From JAJPKK01 sp963800215 (GTDB lineage: Bacteria > Pseudomonadota > Alphaproteobacteria > Rhizobiales > Xanthobacteraceae): 64,000 nt of DNA. A program made the position numbers and the translations under genes. The stretch covers positions 62,001 to 126,000 of the forward strand of contig CAWCZY010000003.1 of the NCBI GenBank assembly GCA_963800215.1, in the 5' to 3' direction. Of the stretch, positions 9,222-17,356 are shown piece by piece. The notes under the pieces are model-generated. The model ran no database searches and was not told the DNA's origin. It saw only the letters and a list, made by a program, of their open reading frames with translations. The stretch's first letter is position 1. Each line of letters begins with the position of its first letter.

Positions 9222-10199
9222 TCACTCGGCCTTGATACCGGCCTTGGCGACGAGGTCGCGCACCGCCGGAACTTCGGCGGCGACCCGGGCGGCGAGCTGC
9301 TCCGGCGTGCCGGCGACGATCTCGAAGCCGACCTTGCGGGCCTGATCGCGGGCCTCCGGCCGCTGGAACGCGGCGCGGCTTTCCTTCACCAGCAACGCCA
9401 CGATGTCGGGCGGGGTGCCGGCCGGCGCGAACAGCGCGTTGAAGGTGTCGGAAACGAAGCCGGGATAGCCGAGCTCGATCATGGTCGGCACGTCCGGCAG
9501 CGAGAACCAGCGTTGTGCGCCGGTGACCGCGAGCGCGCGCAGCTGGCCGTCCTTGATCAGGGGCTCGGCCGGCGGCAGCGCCACCGATCCGACCTGCACC
9601 GTGCCTTCGAGCACGCCGAGCGTCGCCGGCCCGGCGCCGCGATAGGGCACGTGCACCATCTGGATGCCGGCGCGCAGCTTGAGCATTTCGCCGGTGAGGT
9701 GCGACTTGGTGCCGGCGCCGGGGCTCGAATAGTTGAACTTCGAAGGCGACGCCTTGGCCTGGGCGACGAGGTCGGCCAGCGACTTGATGCCGGAGTCCGG
9801 GCGCACCACCAGGACGTTGGGGGCGTTGACGAGTTCCGAGATCGGGATGAAGTCCTTGAAGGGATCATAGGGCAAGTTCTTGAACAGCGCCGGATTGACC
9901 GCGATCGAGGTCGAGGTCAGGAGCAGGGTATAGCCGTCGGGCGCGGCCCGCGCGGCGACCCCCATCCCGGTATTGCCCGCCGCCCCTGCGCGGTTGTCGA
10001 TGATGACCGGCTGGCCGAGCGAAGCATGCAGGGCGGTGGCGAGAATGCGGGCGATGATGTCGGTCGGCCCGCCCGGGGCGAACGGCACGATCAGCGTGAT
10101 CGCCCGCTCCGGATAGGCGGCGCGGGCGGGCACTGAAGCGGCGACCGCGAGCAACGCGGCGAGCGCAGCCCCGACGAGCGATTTTCCCAATCCAGGCAT
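9222..10199 (-). CDS. Bug family (TctC-like) periplasmic binding protein, orphan
   Basis: 325 residues with a signal peptide ending ARAA. Family hallmarks: YPERAITLIVPFAPGGPTDI after the signal, then VIIDNRAGAAGNTGMGVAA, NPALFKNLPYDPFKDFIPI and LPDVPTMIELGYPGF. Bug proteins bind carboxylates or other small acids in the periplasm, sometimes for tripartite tricarboxylate transporters. No TctA or TctB gene is nearby, so this is an orphan, which is common in this group of bacteria. Ligand unknown. Confidence 0.92.
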   Translation of the reverse strand: MPGLGKSLVGAALAALLAVAASVPARAAYPERAITLIVPFAPGGPTDIIARILATALHASLGQPVIIDNRAGAAGNTGMGVAARAAPDGYTLLLTSTSIAVNPALFKNLPYDPFKDFIPISELVNAPNVLVVRPDSGIKSLADLVAQAKASPSKFNYSSPGAGTKSHLTGEMLKLRAGIQMVHVPYRGAGPATLGVLEGTVQVGSVALPPAEPLIKDGQLRALAVTGAQRWFSLPDVPTMIELGYPGFVSDTFNALFAPAGTPPDIVALLVKESRAAFQRPEARDQARKVGFEIVAGTPEQLAARVAAEVPAVRDLVAKAGIKAE

Positions 10200-10296
10200 G
10201 CGCGTTCCTCCGGCGGTTTCTTGAGTGCCAGTGGTATCAGCAAGGCGCCCGCAATATCAATGAGACGCGTCGGCGCGCGGGCTTGCCGCGACATTT

Positions 10297-10863
10297 TCAG
10301 GGAGCCGGACCCACGCTCGGGGGTAACGGCCCTCCGCCGGACGGCGACTTGATCACGATCCACACCATCATGTCCCAGGCGTTGCGGATGCCGGCGAGGA
10401 GCAACGTCAGCAGCGCGGCGGCCATCACATCGGCACTTGCCGCCGACTGCACCAACAACAGTCCCGCCGACAGCAACGCGAGCAGATATCCCACAAGCGG
10501 CAGGAGCGCGTAGAACAGCCGATCGATCAGATCCACGTTGAATTTGTGCCGGATGATGATCGCGACCAGTATCCTCCCGCAATAAATCAGGCCCGCGAGT
10601 CCTCCGGCCCCGAGCAGGCTACCGAGGGTCAGCCAGCTCTGAGTCGGGATGGTGACCATCAGGCACGCGAACAGCACGGCGGCGAAGTGCATCACGGTCG
10701 GCGTGATGAATGCCGTCAGCGGGGCGCGGTGGTCTTCGTTGAAAATACTGGAGCCGAGCGACACCGCCACGAACATCAGGCCGACCAGCGTGGCCGACGC
10801 GGTACCAAGGAGAACATAGAAATCGTGCCAATCGTGAAGCAGTTCCCCGGGCGACGCCAGCAT
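10297..10863 (-). CDS. hypothetical integral membrane protein, four to five spans
   Basis: 188 residues beginning MLASPGELLHDWHDFYVLLG. Hydrophobic stretches near residues 17-37, 56-72, 76-100, 115-140 and 143-160 predict a four or five span inner-membrane protein. The start resembles conserved membrane proteins with a YVLLGTASATLVGLMFVAVSL first helix, which have no known function. It stands alone between a Bug gene and a toxin-antitoxin pair. I do not recognise a named family. Confidence 0.75.
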   Translation of the reverse strand: MLASPGELLHDWHDFYVLLGTASATLVGLMFVAVSLGSSIFNEDHRAPLTAFITPTVMHFAAVLFACLMVTIPTQSWLTLGSLLGAGGLAGLIYCGRILVAIIIRHKFNVDLIDRLFYALLPLVGYLLALLSAGLLLVQSAASADVMAAALLTLLLAGIRNAWDMMVWIVIKSPSGGGPLPPSVGPAP

Positions 10864-10978
10864 TTCGACCTGCCTTCACCAATGCGAACCGATGGTCATG
10901 TGGCCGGAGCGCACCCGTGGATGATTTCCCTGTCAAAGCACGGGCGGCCTCCCGGGGTCCATCCCGGCCAAACGCTGG

Positions 10979-11410
10979 TCAGGTCGTCCTCCGCACCGGA
11001 TTGACGAGCTCAAACCCCGCAAAATCACTTTCGTTGTCGGTGACCACAACACAATTGTTGGCTTCGGCAACCGCAGCAACGATCATATCGAGCGCACTCC
11101 TCGGCCGCCCCCTCGCAGTTCCCTCAGCCATTATCCGCGCCCAGATCAAAGCGGCAGTCTCGTCGAAGGGCAGGACACGGCCAGCGAAGAGGGCCTGAGG
11201 CCCCTGCGGGCTGCTGAACCAGTTTTCCAATTCGCGGCGCTTCTTTCCAGCCGGCTTTTCCAGTACGCCGCGCCGTATTTCGGCGATGCTCAAGGACGAG
11301 ATGAACACGTCCTCATCTGCCAGTTCGGCCATCCACTCGATGAGCGCTGCGGATGGGACGGGCTTGGTCGCGTTGCTGATGATGTTCGTGTCGAGGAGGA
11401 AGCGCGTCAC
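10979..11410 (-). CDS. PIN domain toxin of a type II toxin-antitoxin system (VapC/FitB-like)
   Basis: 143 residues. The PIN fold acidic residues are visible: LLDTN (Asp near residue 7), the Glu in SIAEIRRG near 46, SALDMIVAAVA (Asp near 106) and TDNESDF near 125. VapC-type toxins are Mg-dependent ribonucleases that cut tRNA or rRNA when the antitoxin is lost. The FitB-like block FISSLSIAEIRRGV is typical. The start overlaps the end of the antitoxin gene by 4 bases, the usual arrangement. Confidence 0.9.
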   Translation of the reverse strand: MTRFLLDTNIISNATKPVPSAALIEWMAELADEDVFISSLSIAEIRRGVLEKPAGKKRRELENWFSSPQGPQALFAGRVLPFDETAALIWARIMAEGTARGRPRSALDMIVAAVAEANNCVVVTDNESDFAGFELVNPVRRTT

Positions 11411-11709
11411 AGGTCAACCTTGCGGCCTTGCGTGACCGAACGGCCGAGTTCGAGATCGGCGCCCACGAGGGGCGAACGGCGCAACGCGTCGAGGATGCCG
11501 CCTTTCCTTGGCGGCTCGTCCGCGATGGTCCGCCGCACCGTCGCGCGAATCCGCGTCGCGTCCGGGCCGTTTTCGGCAAGCCGTCTGGCCAGCGACCGTA
11601 TCAATTCGCGATCGGCGTCTAAACCGAGAACTTCGAACCGTGCCACGCCGCGCTCGCTGAGACGCTTGCGGTAATTCTTCAGCGCTCGTTTTTGCGATGG
11701 ATTGCTCAC
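11407..11709 (-). CDS. antitoxin partner of the PIN toxin
   Basis: About 100 residues. The start is taken as GTG at 11709 (VSNPSQKRALKNYRKRL) because GGAG lies 8 bases upstream; an in-frame TTG at 11715 is only 2 bases from GGAG. The sequence is basic at the front and holds the conserved RGVARFEVLGLDADRELIRS, then ends DALRRSPLVGADLELGRS. I recognise this as the small protein found ahead of FitB-like PIN toxins. It should bind and block the toxin and repress its own promoter, whose likely operator lies just upstream. Confidence 0.82.
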   Translation of the reverse strand: MSNPSQKRALKNYRKRLSERGVARFEVLGLDADRELIRSLARRLAENGPDATRIRATVRRTIADEPPRKGGILDALRRSPLVGADLELGRSVTQGRKVDL

Positions 11710-11730
11710 GGGCAAATCTCCAAGTTATAT

Positions 11731-11757
11731 CCAGTAATATAGCCAGAATATTGGCTG
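11731..11757. promoter_or_regulatory. probable autoregulatory operator of the toxin-antitoxin pair
   Basis: An imperfect AT-rich inverted repeat, CCAGTAATAT then seven bases then ATATTGGCTGG, lies 22 bases before the antitoxin start. It is the most AT-rich stretch in this part of the window. A -10-like TATAAC sits next to it on the minus strand (11725-11730). This is where an antitoxin dimer would be expected to bind. Confidence 0.5.
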
Positions 11758-11816
11758 GAGGCAAGCATTGAAGCTCATCGCGGGCTTGCCGGCGTGTCTA
11801 TCGCAGGGGTGCGCCA

Positions 11817-12809
11817 TCACCCCGCCGCCTTCACCTCCTCCGGCCGCTCCTCGCCGAGCCGCAGCAGCGAGCCGGCGAGATCGTTGAGCGAGGGCTGGCG
11901 CAGCGCGTTGAACGGCAGCGGACGGATCACCTCGATGGCGGCGAGGCCGAGCCGTGCGGTCAGCAGGCCGTTGAGCACGCCTTCGCCGAGCCGCGCGGAG
12001 AGCTTCGCCGCGAGGCCGTGGCCGATCACCTGCTGGATCAGGCTGTCGCTCGCGGCCATGCCGCCGGTCAGCGCGAGGTGGGACACCGCATGGCGCATCA
12101 GCGCGATGAGCCCGATGGTGCCGGGGCGCCCGCCATAGAGCAGCGCCAGCCGGCGCACCAGGCCGAGCGCGGTCACCAGCACGAAGAACACGTCGATGGC
12201 GGCGCGCGGGCTCACCGCCGTCACGATCGAGACGCGCTTGGCGGCGGCGGTCACCAGCCGGCGCGCCTCGTCGTCGAGCGGGGCCATCAGCTCGCGCTCG
12301 GCGAGCCGGATCAGGTCGCCGCCGTCGATGATGTCGTCGAGATGGCCCTGGAGCCGCGCCCGGGGACGGGCGAGGCGCGGCATGCGTTTGGTCAAGGCGA
12401 GGAGATCGCGCACCAGGGCGCGGCCGGCGGTGCGCTCGTCGCTGGCGAGGATCGCGGCCGCGCGGTTGTGCAAGCTTTCGATCGCGTCGAGGCGGGCGAG
12501 CCCGATCGCCTCGCGGACGACGATGGCAGCCAGCGCGACCCCGGCGACGGCCGCGAGGACGACACCGACGCCGCCGAGCCACGCCGCGCGGCTCGCGAGA
12601 TCCTCGATCAAGTTGACGATGCCGAGCCCGGTGGCGAGCACCGCCAGCCCGAACGCGCCGATCCAGAACATCGCCGCCCACGGCCGGCGGCGCTTGGGCT
12701 CCGGCGGGCTCGGCACCTCGGCAGGCGGCACGGCCACCGGCGCGGCGGCGACCACCGCGGGGTCGTCGAACCTGAACACGGCCGGTCTGCGGGTGCGTAA
12801 TTCGCTCAT
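11817..12809 (-). CDS. YcjF family inner-membrane protein (DUF697, TIGR01620)
   Basis: 330 residues. A Pro-rich cytoplasmic start is followed by two transmembrane segments (about residues 48-70 and 79-98) and a long C-terminal domain containing AVSPRAAIDVFFVLVTALGLVRRLALLYGGRPG, the DUF697 core. Family members are encoded next to the YcjX GTPase and are thought to act in envelope stress. Here its start overlaps the ycjX end by 4 bases. Confidence 0.88.
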   Translation of the reverse strand: MSELRTRRPAVFRFDDPAVVAAAPVAVPPAEVPSPPEPKRRRPWAAMFWIGAFGLAVLATGLGIVNLIEDLASRAAWLGGVGVVLAAVAGVALAAIVVREAIGLARLDAIESLHNRAAAILASDERTAGRALVRDLLALTKRMPRLARPRARLQGHLDDIIDGGDLIRLAERELMAPLDDEARRLVTAAAKRVSIVTAVSPRAAIDVFFVLVTALGLVRRLALLYGGRPGTIGLIALMRHAVSHLALTGGMAASDSLIQQVIGHGLAAKLSARLGEGVLNGLLTARLGLAAIEVIRPLPFNALRQPSLNDLAGSLLRLGEERPEEVKAAG

Positions 12810-14272
12810 GTCAGGCGGTCTCCGATCAGGAACTGCAGCGCACGATCAAGACGAATATGGGGTAGCGCCGGCGGGCCGTCACCCCCGACCTCCAGCGGCG
12901 GCGGGCGAAACCGCAGGAAGCGGAAATCGCTCTCCTCGGCCGAGGCACTCGTCAACCCGCGGAACCCCGCCTTGCCGGGCGCGAACACCGCGTCGGGGTC
13001 GGCGGGAAGATCGCCGGGAAACGCCGCCACCTCGGTCACGCCGTCGAAACGCTTGCCGCCCGCGGTCTCTCCCGCCGTCGGAACGCCGAGGATCGAGGGC
13101 AGCATCTCGCCGCCGTGGCGGACCTGCGCCTCCCGGGTGGCACGCACGGCGGCGAGCGCGATCACGTCGACCCCCGCCCCGGCCACGTCCGCGCGCGCGA
13201 TGGCGCGATCGACCATGCGCCGCAGGATCGCCTCCAGCCGGTCGTGGCTCGAGGAATGGAGATGGTCGGCCTTGGTGGCGGCGAACAGGATGCGGTCGGC
13301 GCGCGGGCGCAGCAGCGAGGTGAGGAAGGTCCGCCGCCCGATCTCGAAGCAGTCGAGGATCGAGGTGAGCGCGCCTTCGAGGTCACGCACCGCTTCCGGT
13401 CCGGCATTGAGCGCGGCCAGCGCATCGACCAGCACGATCTGGCGGTCGAGGCGGGCGAAGTGGTCCCGGAAGAACGGGCGCACCAGCACGTCCTTGTAGG
13501 CCTCGTAGCGCCGCCGCATCATCGCCCACAGCGATCCCTCCGGTGCTTCGCCATCGGCCGGCACGTCGAGGGGCGCGAATGTCAGGGCCGGCGATCCCGC
13601 CAGGTCGCCGGGCATGAGGAAGCGCCCCGGCGGCAGCAGGCTCATGGCATAGCGCTCGTTTCGGCAGGCCAGAAGGTATTCCGTGAACAACCGCGCCGCC
13701 GTGATCGCCGCCTGCTCCTGCGCCGGGGCTTCGGCGTCGAGGGTCGCGAGATCGGCGTGCCAGGCTGTCGCGAGCGGCGCCCGCGGCCCTTCGCGCGACA
13801 ATGCCAGGCTCTCGGCCGACCAGGTCTCGAAGCTCTTGCTCAGCAGCGGCAGGTCGAGCAGCCATTCGCCGGGATAGTCGACGATGTCGAGAATGAGCTC
13901 GCGCATCGCGCCGGACCGCGACTGGTATTCGATGATGAGCCGCAATTCGCTGATCTGCCGGGTCGATTCCGGCCACGCGCGGTCGGCGAGGAGGGCGTGG
14001 ACATGGCTCTCATAGTCGAACCGGGGCACCGCGTCGTCGGGCTGCGGCGACAGCCGCGCGCCGACGATGCGGCCCTCGTTCTGCGCCTCGAACACCGGAA
14101 ACCGCCCGCCGCGCACGAGGCCGTGCACCAGCGCGGTGATGAAGACGGTCTTGCCGGCCCGCGACAGGCCGGTGATGCCGAGTCGCACCGTCGGATTGAA
14201 CAGGCTGCCGCCATATTCCGCGAGCGCGCGCGCGGCGCGCCGGGCTTCTTCGAAGAGATCGGTCAGGGAGGC
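12806..14272 (-). CDS. YcjX family P-loop GTPase-like protein (DUF463)
   Basis: About 488 residues from GTG at 14272 (VASLTDLFEEARRAARALAEYG), where the family alignment begins; an upstream ATG at 14350 would add 26 residues. The P-loop GITGLSRAGKTVFITALVHGL is near residues 34-54. Further conserved blocks are RFDYESHVHALL, DIVDYPGEWLLDLPLL and the central RQIVLVDALAALNAG. The family is a cytoplasmic stress-linked nucleotide-binding protein of unresolved function. Operon with ycjF. Confidence 0.88.
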   Translation of the reverse strand, partial: ASLTDLFEEARRAARALAEYGGSLFNPTVRLGITGLSRAGKTVFITALVHGLVRGGRFPVFEAQNEGRIVGARLSPQPDDAVPRFDYESHVHALLADRAWPESTRQISELRLIIEYQSRSGAMRELILDIVDYPGEWLLDLPLLSKSFETWSAESLALSREGPRAPLATAWHADLATLDAEAPAQEQAAITAARLFTEYLLACRNERYAMSLLPPGRFLMPGDLAGSPALTFAPLDVPADGEAPEGSLWAMMRRRYEAYKDVLVRPFFRDHFARLDRQIVLVDALAALNAGPEAVRDLEGALTSILDCFEIGRRTFLTSLLRPRADRILFAATKADHLHSSSHDRLEAILRRMVDRAIARADVAGAGVDVIALAAVRATREAQVRHGGEMLPSILGVPTAGETAGGKRFDGVTEVAAFPGDLPADPDAVFAPGKAGFRGLTSASAEESDFRFLRFRPPPLEVGGDGPPALPHIRLDRALQFLIGDRLT

Positions 14273-14425
14273 CACGGGAGTGGAATGTGGCGCGGCGGGA
14301 CCGGTTCGGCAAGGTTGGAGCCGATCGATCTCGGTGAATCCCTCCGCCATGCGCGGAGAGCGGACTTCGACCGGCCGCGGCGATGCGCGAATCCGATGGC
14401 CGACTTGGGGGACGGCCGGGTCTCG

Positions 14426-15190
14426 TCAGACCGGGTCCAATCCCTTGGCCTTTAGCACCGCGGCCGCCGCCGGGGCGGTCAGGAACCTGATGAGAGCCTT
14501 GGCGGCATCGGGCTCCCTGGTGTCGGGGGCGATGACGGCGGCGGACACGGAGTAGAATTGTATTTCGGGCGGCAGCCGACCGACCAGTTCGGCACCCGCA
14601 TAGGGCAAAATTTCGCTGACCGCCGTGATGCCGAGTTCGGCCTCGCCGTTGGCCACGGCTTTGGCCGCCGGATTGCTGGTCGGCAGGAGCTTGACCTTGG
14701 ACTTGATCTGGCCGGCGATCCCGAGCCGCTCGAACACGCTCTCGAGATAGGGCGCGCCCGCACCTGCCGCCACATAGGCGATCGATTTGGCGTCGAGCAA
14801 CGCCTGCTTGAACGCCGCGGTGGTGCCGATGTCGGGCTTGGGCGCGCCTTTGCGTGCCGCCATGCCGAACGCCGCGCGCGCGATGTCGGCCCGTCCGGCG
14901 GCGCTGGCCTTGCCCTCCCTGACCAGGGCGTCGATCGCCGCCGGGGTGAGGATGGCGACATCGAACGCCGCGCCCTTCTCGATCGAGGTCTTGAGCTCCG
15001 AGGTCGCCCCGAAGGTCATGGCCAGCTTGTGTTCGCTCGCCTTCTCGAATTGGGGAGCAAGCTCCTCCATGGTCGTCTTCATGGCGTTGGACACCAGCAT
15101 CTTGATCTCCGCGGCACCGGCGGTTCCGGCACCGAAGAACGCGAGAACCGAGAGCACCTGCACCGTGCCTATGGCAGCGACCATTCTCAT
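14426..15190 (-). CDS. ModA-like periplasmic substrate-binding protein
   Basis: 254 residues from ATG at 15190, preceded by GGAGGAAGCC. A signal peptide ends GTAGA and is followed by EIKMLVSNAMKTTMEELAPQFEKASEH, GATSELKTSIEKGAAFDVAILTPAAID and GEAELGITAVSEILPYAGAELVG. This is the ModA/extracellular binding protein type II fold. True molybdate binders have similar motifs, but there is no ModB or ModC beside it, so molybdate is only one possible ligand. It stands alone, divergent from the four-gene cluster at 15488. Confidence 0.85.
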   Translation of the reverse strand: MRMVAAIGTVQVLSVLAFFGAGTAGAAEIKMLVSNAMKTTMEELAPQFEKASEHKLAMTFGATSELKTSIEKGAAFDVAILTPAAIDALVREGKASAAGRADIARAAFGMAARKGAPKPDIGTTAAFKQALLDAKSIAYVAAGAGAPYLESVFERLGIAGQIKSKVKLLPTSNPAAKAVANGEAELGITAVSEILPYAGAELVGRLPPEIQFYSVSAAVIAPDTREPDAAKALIRFLTAPAAAAVLKAKGLDPV

Positions 15191-15448
15191 GGCTTCCTCC
15201 AGCATTACCGTCATGAATATCGTCGTGAAAACGAAGCCGACTTTATCGGCAATCCGCGGCGATGGCGAGGAACCGCTCGGCCTCGAGGCCGGCGCCGCCC
15301 GATCTTGGGCGTCGCCGGTTTCGGTCGGTTGATCAACGGATGGGCTGCGGATGCTGCGTCAGCTTCGCCAGCTGCGGATATGTCGCAGCATTCGCTCTGG
15401 GCGGCGATGGCCCAACTGCCGACTTATGCAGTATTGTCCCTTTGAGTA

Positions 15449-15474
15449 GGGTGTGCTGTGATAATCGCACACCC
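15449..15474. promoter_or_regulatory. perfect inverted repeat upstream of the small-gene cluster
   Basis: GGGTGTGC (15449-15456) and GCACACCC (15467-15474) form an exact 8-bp inverted repeat with a 10-base loop that contains a -10-like GATAAT. It lies 14 bases before the start of the first gene. It could be a repressor site over the promoter or an RNA hairpin in the leader. Confidence 0.45.
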
Positions 15475-15487
15475 AATGGAGGATCCC

Positions 15488-15709
15488 ATGCCCCTTCAGA
15501 TCGTAATGGACGCGACCGGTGATACCCGCCACCACTTTGATGCCGCGGACGAGGCCGCTATAGCGGAGGCCAGGAAGCGGTTCCAGGAGTTGACCGATGC
15601 CGGTTTCATCGCGGCGAGGAGGACAGGTAACGGTACGTCAGAACTGATCCGTCATTTCGACGCGACCGCTCAGGAGACACTGTTCATTCCGCGGCTCGTC
15701 GGCGGATGA
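15488..15709 (+). CDS. hypothetical small protein, first gene of a four-gene cluster
   Basis: 73 residues starting MPLQIVMDATGDTRHHFDAA at 15488, chosen because GGAGG lies 6 bases upstream; an in-frame ATG at 15458 lies within the inverted repeat. Soluble, acidic-then-basic, with EARKRFQELTDAGFIAARR in the middle (residues 24-42) and ETLFIPRLVGG at the end. The fold resembles small bacterial proteins of the type that supply a DNA- or ligand-binding strand, but I do not recognise a family. The stop overlaps the next start by 4 bases. Confidence 0.7.
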   Translation: MPLQIVMDATGDTRHHFDAADEAAIAEARKRFQELTDAGFIAARRTGNGTSELIRHFDATAQETLFIPRLVGG

Positions 15710-16113
15710 CGGCCTACCTTATCTCCTTCGCTTTCCCTGCTGTTTTGCTTGTGGGTTTGACGCTCGCGCTGCTGCCCGACATCCGTTCAAGCATTCGAGC
15801 ACGAAGGCCGGCGGAACAAAGAGGCATTGCGCTGCTGCGTTCCTGGCTCACTCCCGAGCAGGCCAAGCAGTGGGATTCCAGCGGCGAGTTCGACGTCATT
15901 GGCGGTGAGACAGGCACGCGGTACCGCATTGCGCGCGGGACGGCCATGAACATTCGCCAACTCGATTTGGTCGGACACACCATCGCGCAATGGTGTTTTG
16001 CGCCGGAGGGCAAGCTCGCCACCGGTGATGTCTTGCTGGCGCAGAAGATCGCCCTGGAAACGATGGAACGTCAGGCACTAGCATTGGCGAACATCCAGAC
16101 CACACGGTCCTAG
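15706..16113 (+). CDS. hypothetical membrane-anchored protein
   Basis: 135 residues. The first 25 residues form one hydrophobic segment (LISFAFPAVLLVGLTLALL) and the remainder is soluble: LLRSWLTPEQAKQWDSSGEFDVIGGETGTRYRI, then TAMNIRQLDL and WCFAPEGKLATGDVLLAQKIALE. The last half looks like a small domain that recurs in soluble form in rhizobial hypothetical proteins (cell envelope or RNA-related context unknown). It overlaps the upstream gene by 4 bases, so the two are co-translated. No function assigned. Confidence 0.7.
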   Translation: MTAYLISFAFPAVLLVGLTLALLPDIRSSIRARRPAEQRGIALLRSWLTPEQAKQWDSSGEFDVIGGETGTRYRIARGTAMNIRQLDLVGHTIAQWCFAPEGKLATGDVLLAQKIALETMERQALALANIQTTRS

Positions 16114-16245
16114 TTCCCCGCGGCGCTGATGTCGCGGCCCCTCACGAGCGCAGTTTTTGCGCTTGCATTTGAGTAATCCGCAATGAAGACTTCTAAAGGC
16201 GCGAAACACGGTCGGTCGACAACGGGCCCGCGCTGGGAGGCGAAC

Positions 16246-16716
16246 ATGAAAATTGGCATATCGATCCTGCTCATCACCCACGGAATACTGGCGGTCTTGC
16301 TTCTCGGCGCGATCACTCACCAAGCGATCGGTGCCGCGTGGCCCGCCACCAAGCGAGAGCCCGGCTTTTTCAACTCGCTGCGAAACGTCAACGGAATGAG
16401 CTACACCAATGCTGTGATCATCTTGTTCCTGGTGACGTTTGTAATCGGCACCGTCATCTATCCGACCTACCGGGTGAGTGTACGTACGGTCTTGCAAGAA
16501 TACCACGACTACAAACCGGAGGGCATGTTCGAGATGAAGGAGCACCTCCTCGCGTTGTCCCTGTCGCTGCTCCCAATCTACTGGCTGCTTTGGCGTCGAC
16601 CGTCGGGGGAGAACCGCATCGCGCGAACGGCGGTGACCAGCATTCTTGCAATAGCGGTGTGGTGGGGCTTCCTCACCGGCCACATCATCAACAACATCCG
16701 GGGGTTCGGATCATGA
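16246..16716 (+). CDS. hypothetical four-span membrane protein with conserved-looking histidines
   Basis: 156 residues starting MKIGISILLITHGILAVLLL at 16246, with GGAGG 5 bases upstream. Four hydrophobic spans are predicted near residues 4-24, 51-72, 100-118 and 130-150. Histidines lie in or beside the spans (ITHG, THQAIG, EYHDY, KEHLLA, GHIINN), a pattern seen in membrane haem-b or metal proteins, although no family is recognised. It overlaps the next gene by 4 bases. The pair looks like a two-subunit membrane complex. Confidence 0.75.
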   Translation: MKIGISILLITHGILAVLLLGAITHQAIGAAWPATKREPGFFNSLRNVNGMSYTNAVIILFLVTFVIGTVIYPTYRVSVRTVLQEYHDYKPEGMFEMKEHLLALSLSLLPIYWLLWRRPSGENRIARTAVTSILAIAVWWGFLTGHIINNIRGFGS

Positions 16717-17054
16717 CGAAAACTGAGCGCCTCGCGGCCGTATTTGCCGTCGCATTTGCGATCATCTACGCGCCCACCATGAACAATAATTGGTCTCTTG
16801 CCACCTATCATCCGATCCAGGGGATTTGGCAGTGGGGTGCGGCGCCACCGTTGAGCGGCGGATCGCCGGCAATGTACTGGTATGGGTTCGTCTTTACCGC
16901 GGCACTAGGGGCAGCCGCTGTGACCGCGATCGCCGCGCTGCTTCCAGATAATCTGATGGAGCGGGTGCCGTGGCGGACTCTGGCTTGGGTGGCCCCGGTC
17001 TGCACGATCCTCTACATCGCCTACGTCCTGCTTCCCTACGCGACGAAGACATAG
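16713..17054 (+). CDS. hypothetical three-span membrane protein, partner of the preceding gene
   Basis: 113 residues starting MTKTERLAAVFAVAFAIIYA. Three hydrophobic spans are predicted near 8-24, 52-73 and 86-105. The loop after the first span contains YHPIQGIWQWGAAPPLSGGSPAMYW, rich in Trp and Tyr and probably periplasmic. It begins inside the stop of the preceding gene (ATGA), so it is very likely translated with it. Function unknown. Confidence 0.72.
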   Translation: MTKTERLAAVFAVAFAIIYAPTMNNNWSLATYHPIQGIWQWGAAPPLSGGSPAMYWYGFVFTAALGAAAVTAIAALLPDNLMERVPWRTLAWVAPVCTILYIAYVLLPYATKT

Positions 17055-17356
17055 CCGCCGTGGTGCGCGGGGTGCACCTAGCGCCCCGCAATGGTGCAGT
17101 CGGATAGCGGTCGATGCCGAAACGCTCGCGACTGCGCGAGACGGCGCGTCGCATAATCCGGGCCATCGCCTCCCCACGGTGGCGCGGGTCGGCGGAACAC
17201 ATGCCGATGGTGTTTGATTAAGACCGTAGCCCGCAGTACCTTCCGGCCGCCCGGGCCAAGGTAGCCACAGCGTTTCACAAGCTGTTCAGCCCGGACAGCC
17301 GCCCGAGCCCGGCACCATCGTCTTGATGCAATGCGCTGCCCAAGGAGGAGGAAATC
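17055..17356. other. intergenic stretch, no gene seen
   Basis: About 300 bases without a convincing coding frame in either direction. Near its start GGGGTGCACCTAGCGCCCC can fold, possibly the end of the four-gene transcript. It ends with the strong ribosome site AAGGAGGAGG of the next gene. Confidence 0.5.

Noticed and set aside
14426..15190. ModA as a firm call for molybdate uptake to supply the Mo-hydroxylase
   Set aside because: Fold matches, but there is no modB/modC gene nearby and ModA-like proteins bind other anions as well; kept as ModA-like only.
16246..17054. Membrane pair at 16246-17054 considered as a cytochrome b or hydrogenase subunit
   Set aside because: The histidines are suggestive, but no pair with the spacing needed for bis-histidine haem ligation could be shown with confidence and no partner enzyme is adjacent.
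17071..17212. Short minus-strand frame with MARIMRRAVSRSRERFGIDRY
   Set aside because: About 50 codons, Arg-rich, without a ribosome site or similarity that I can identify; more likely chance.
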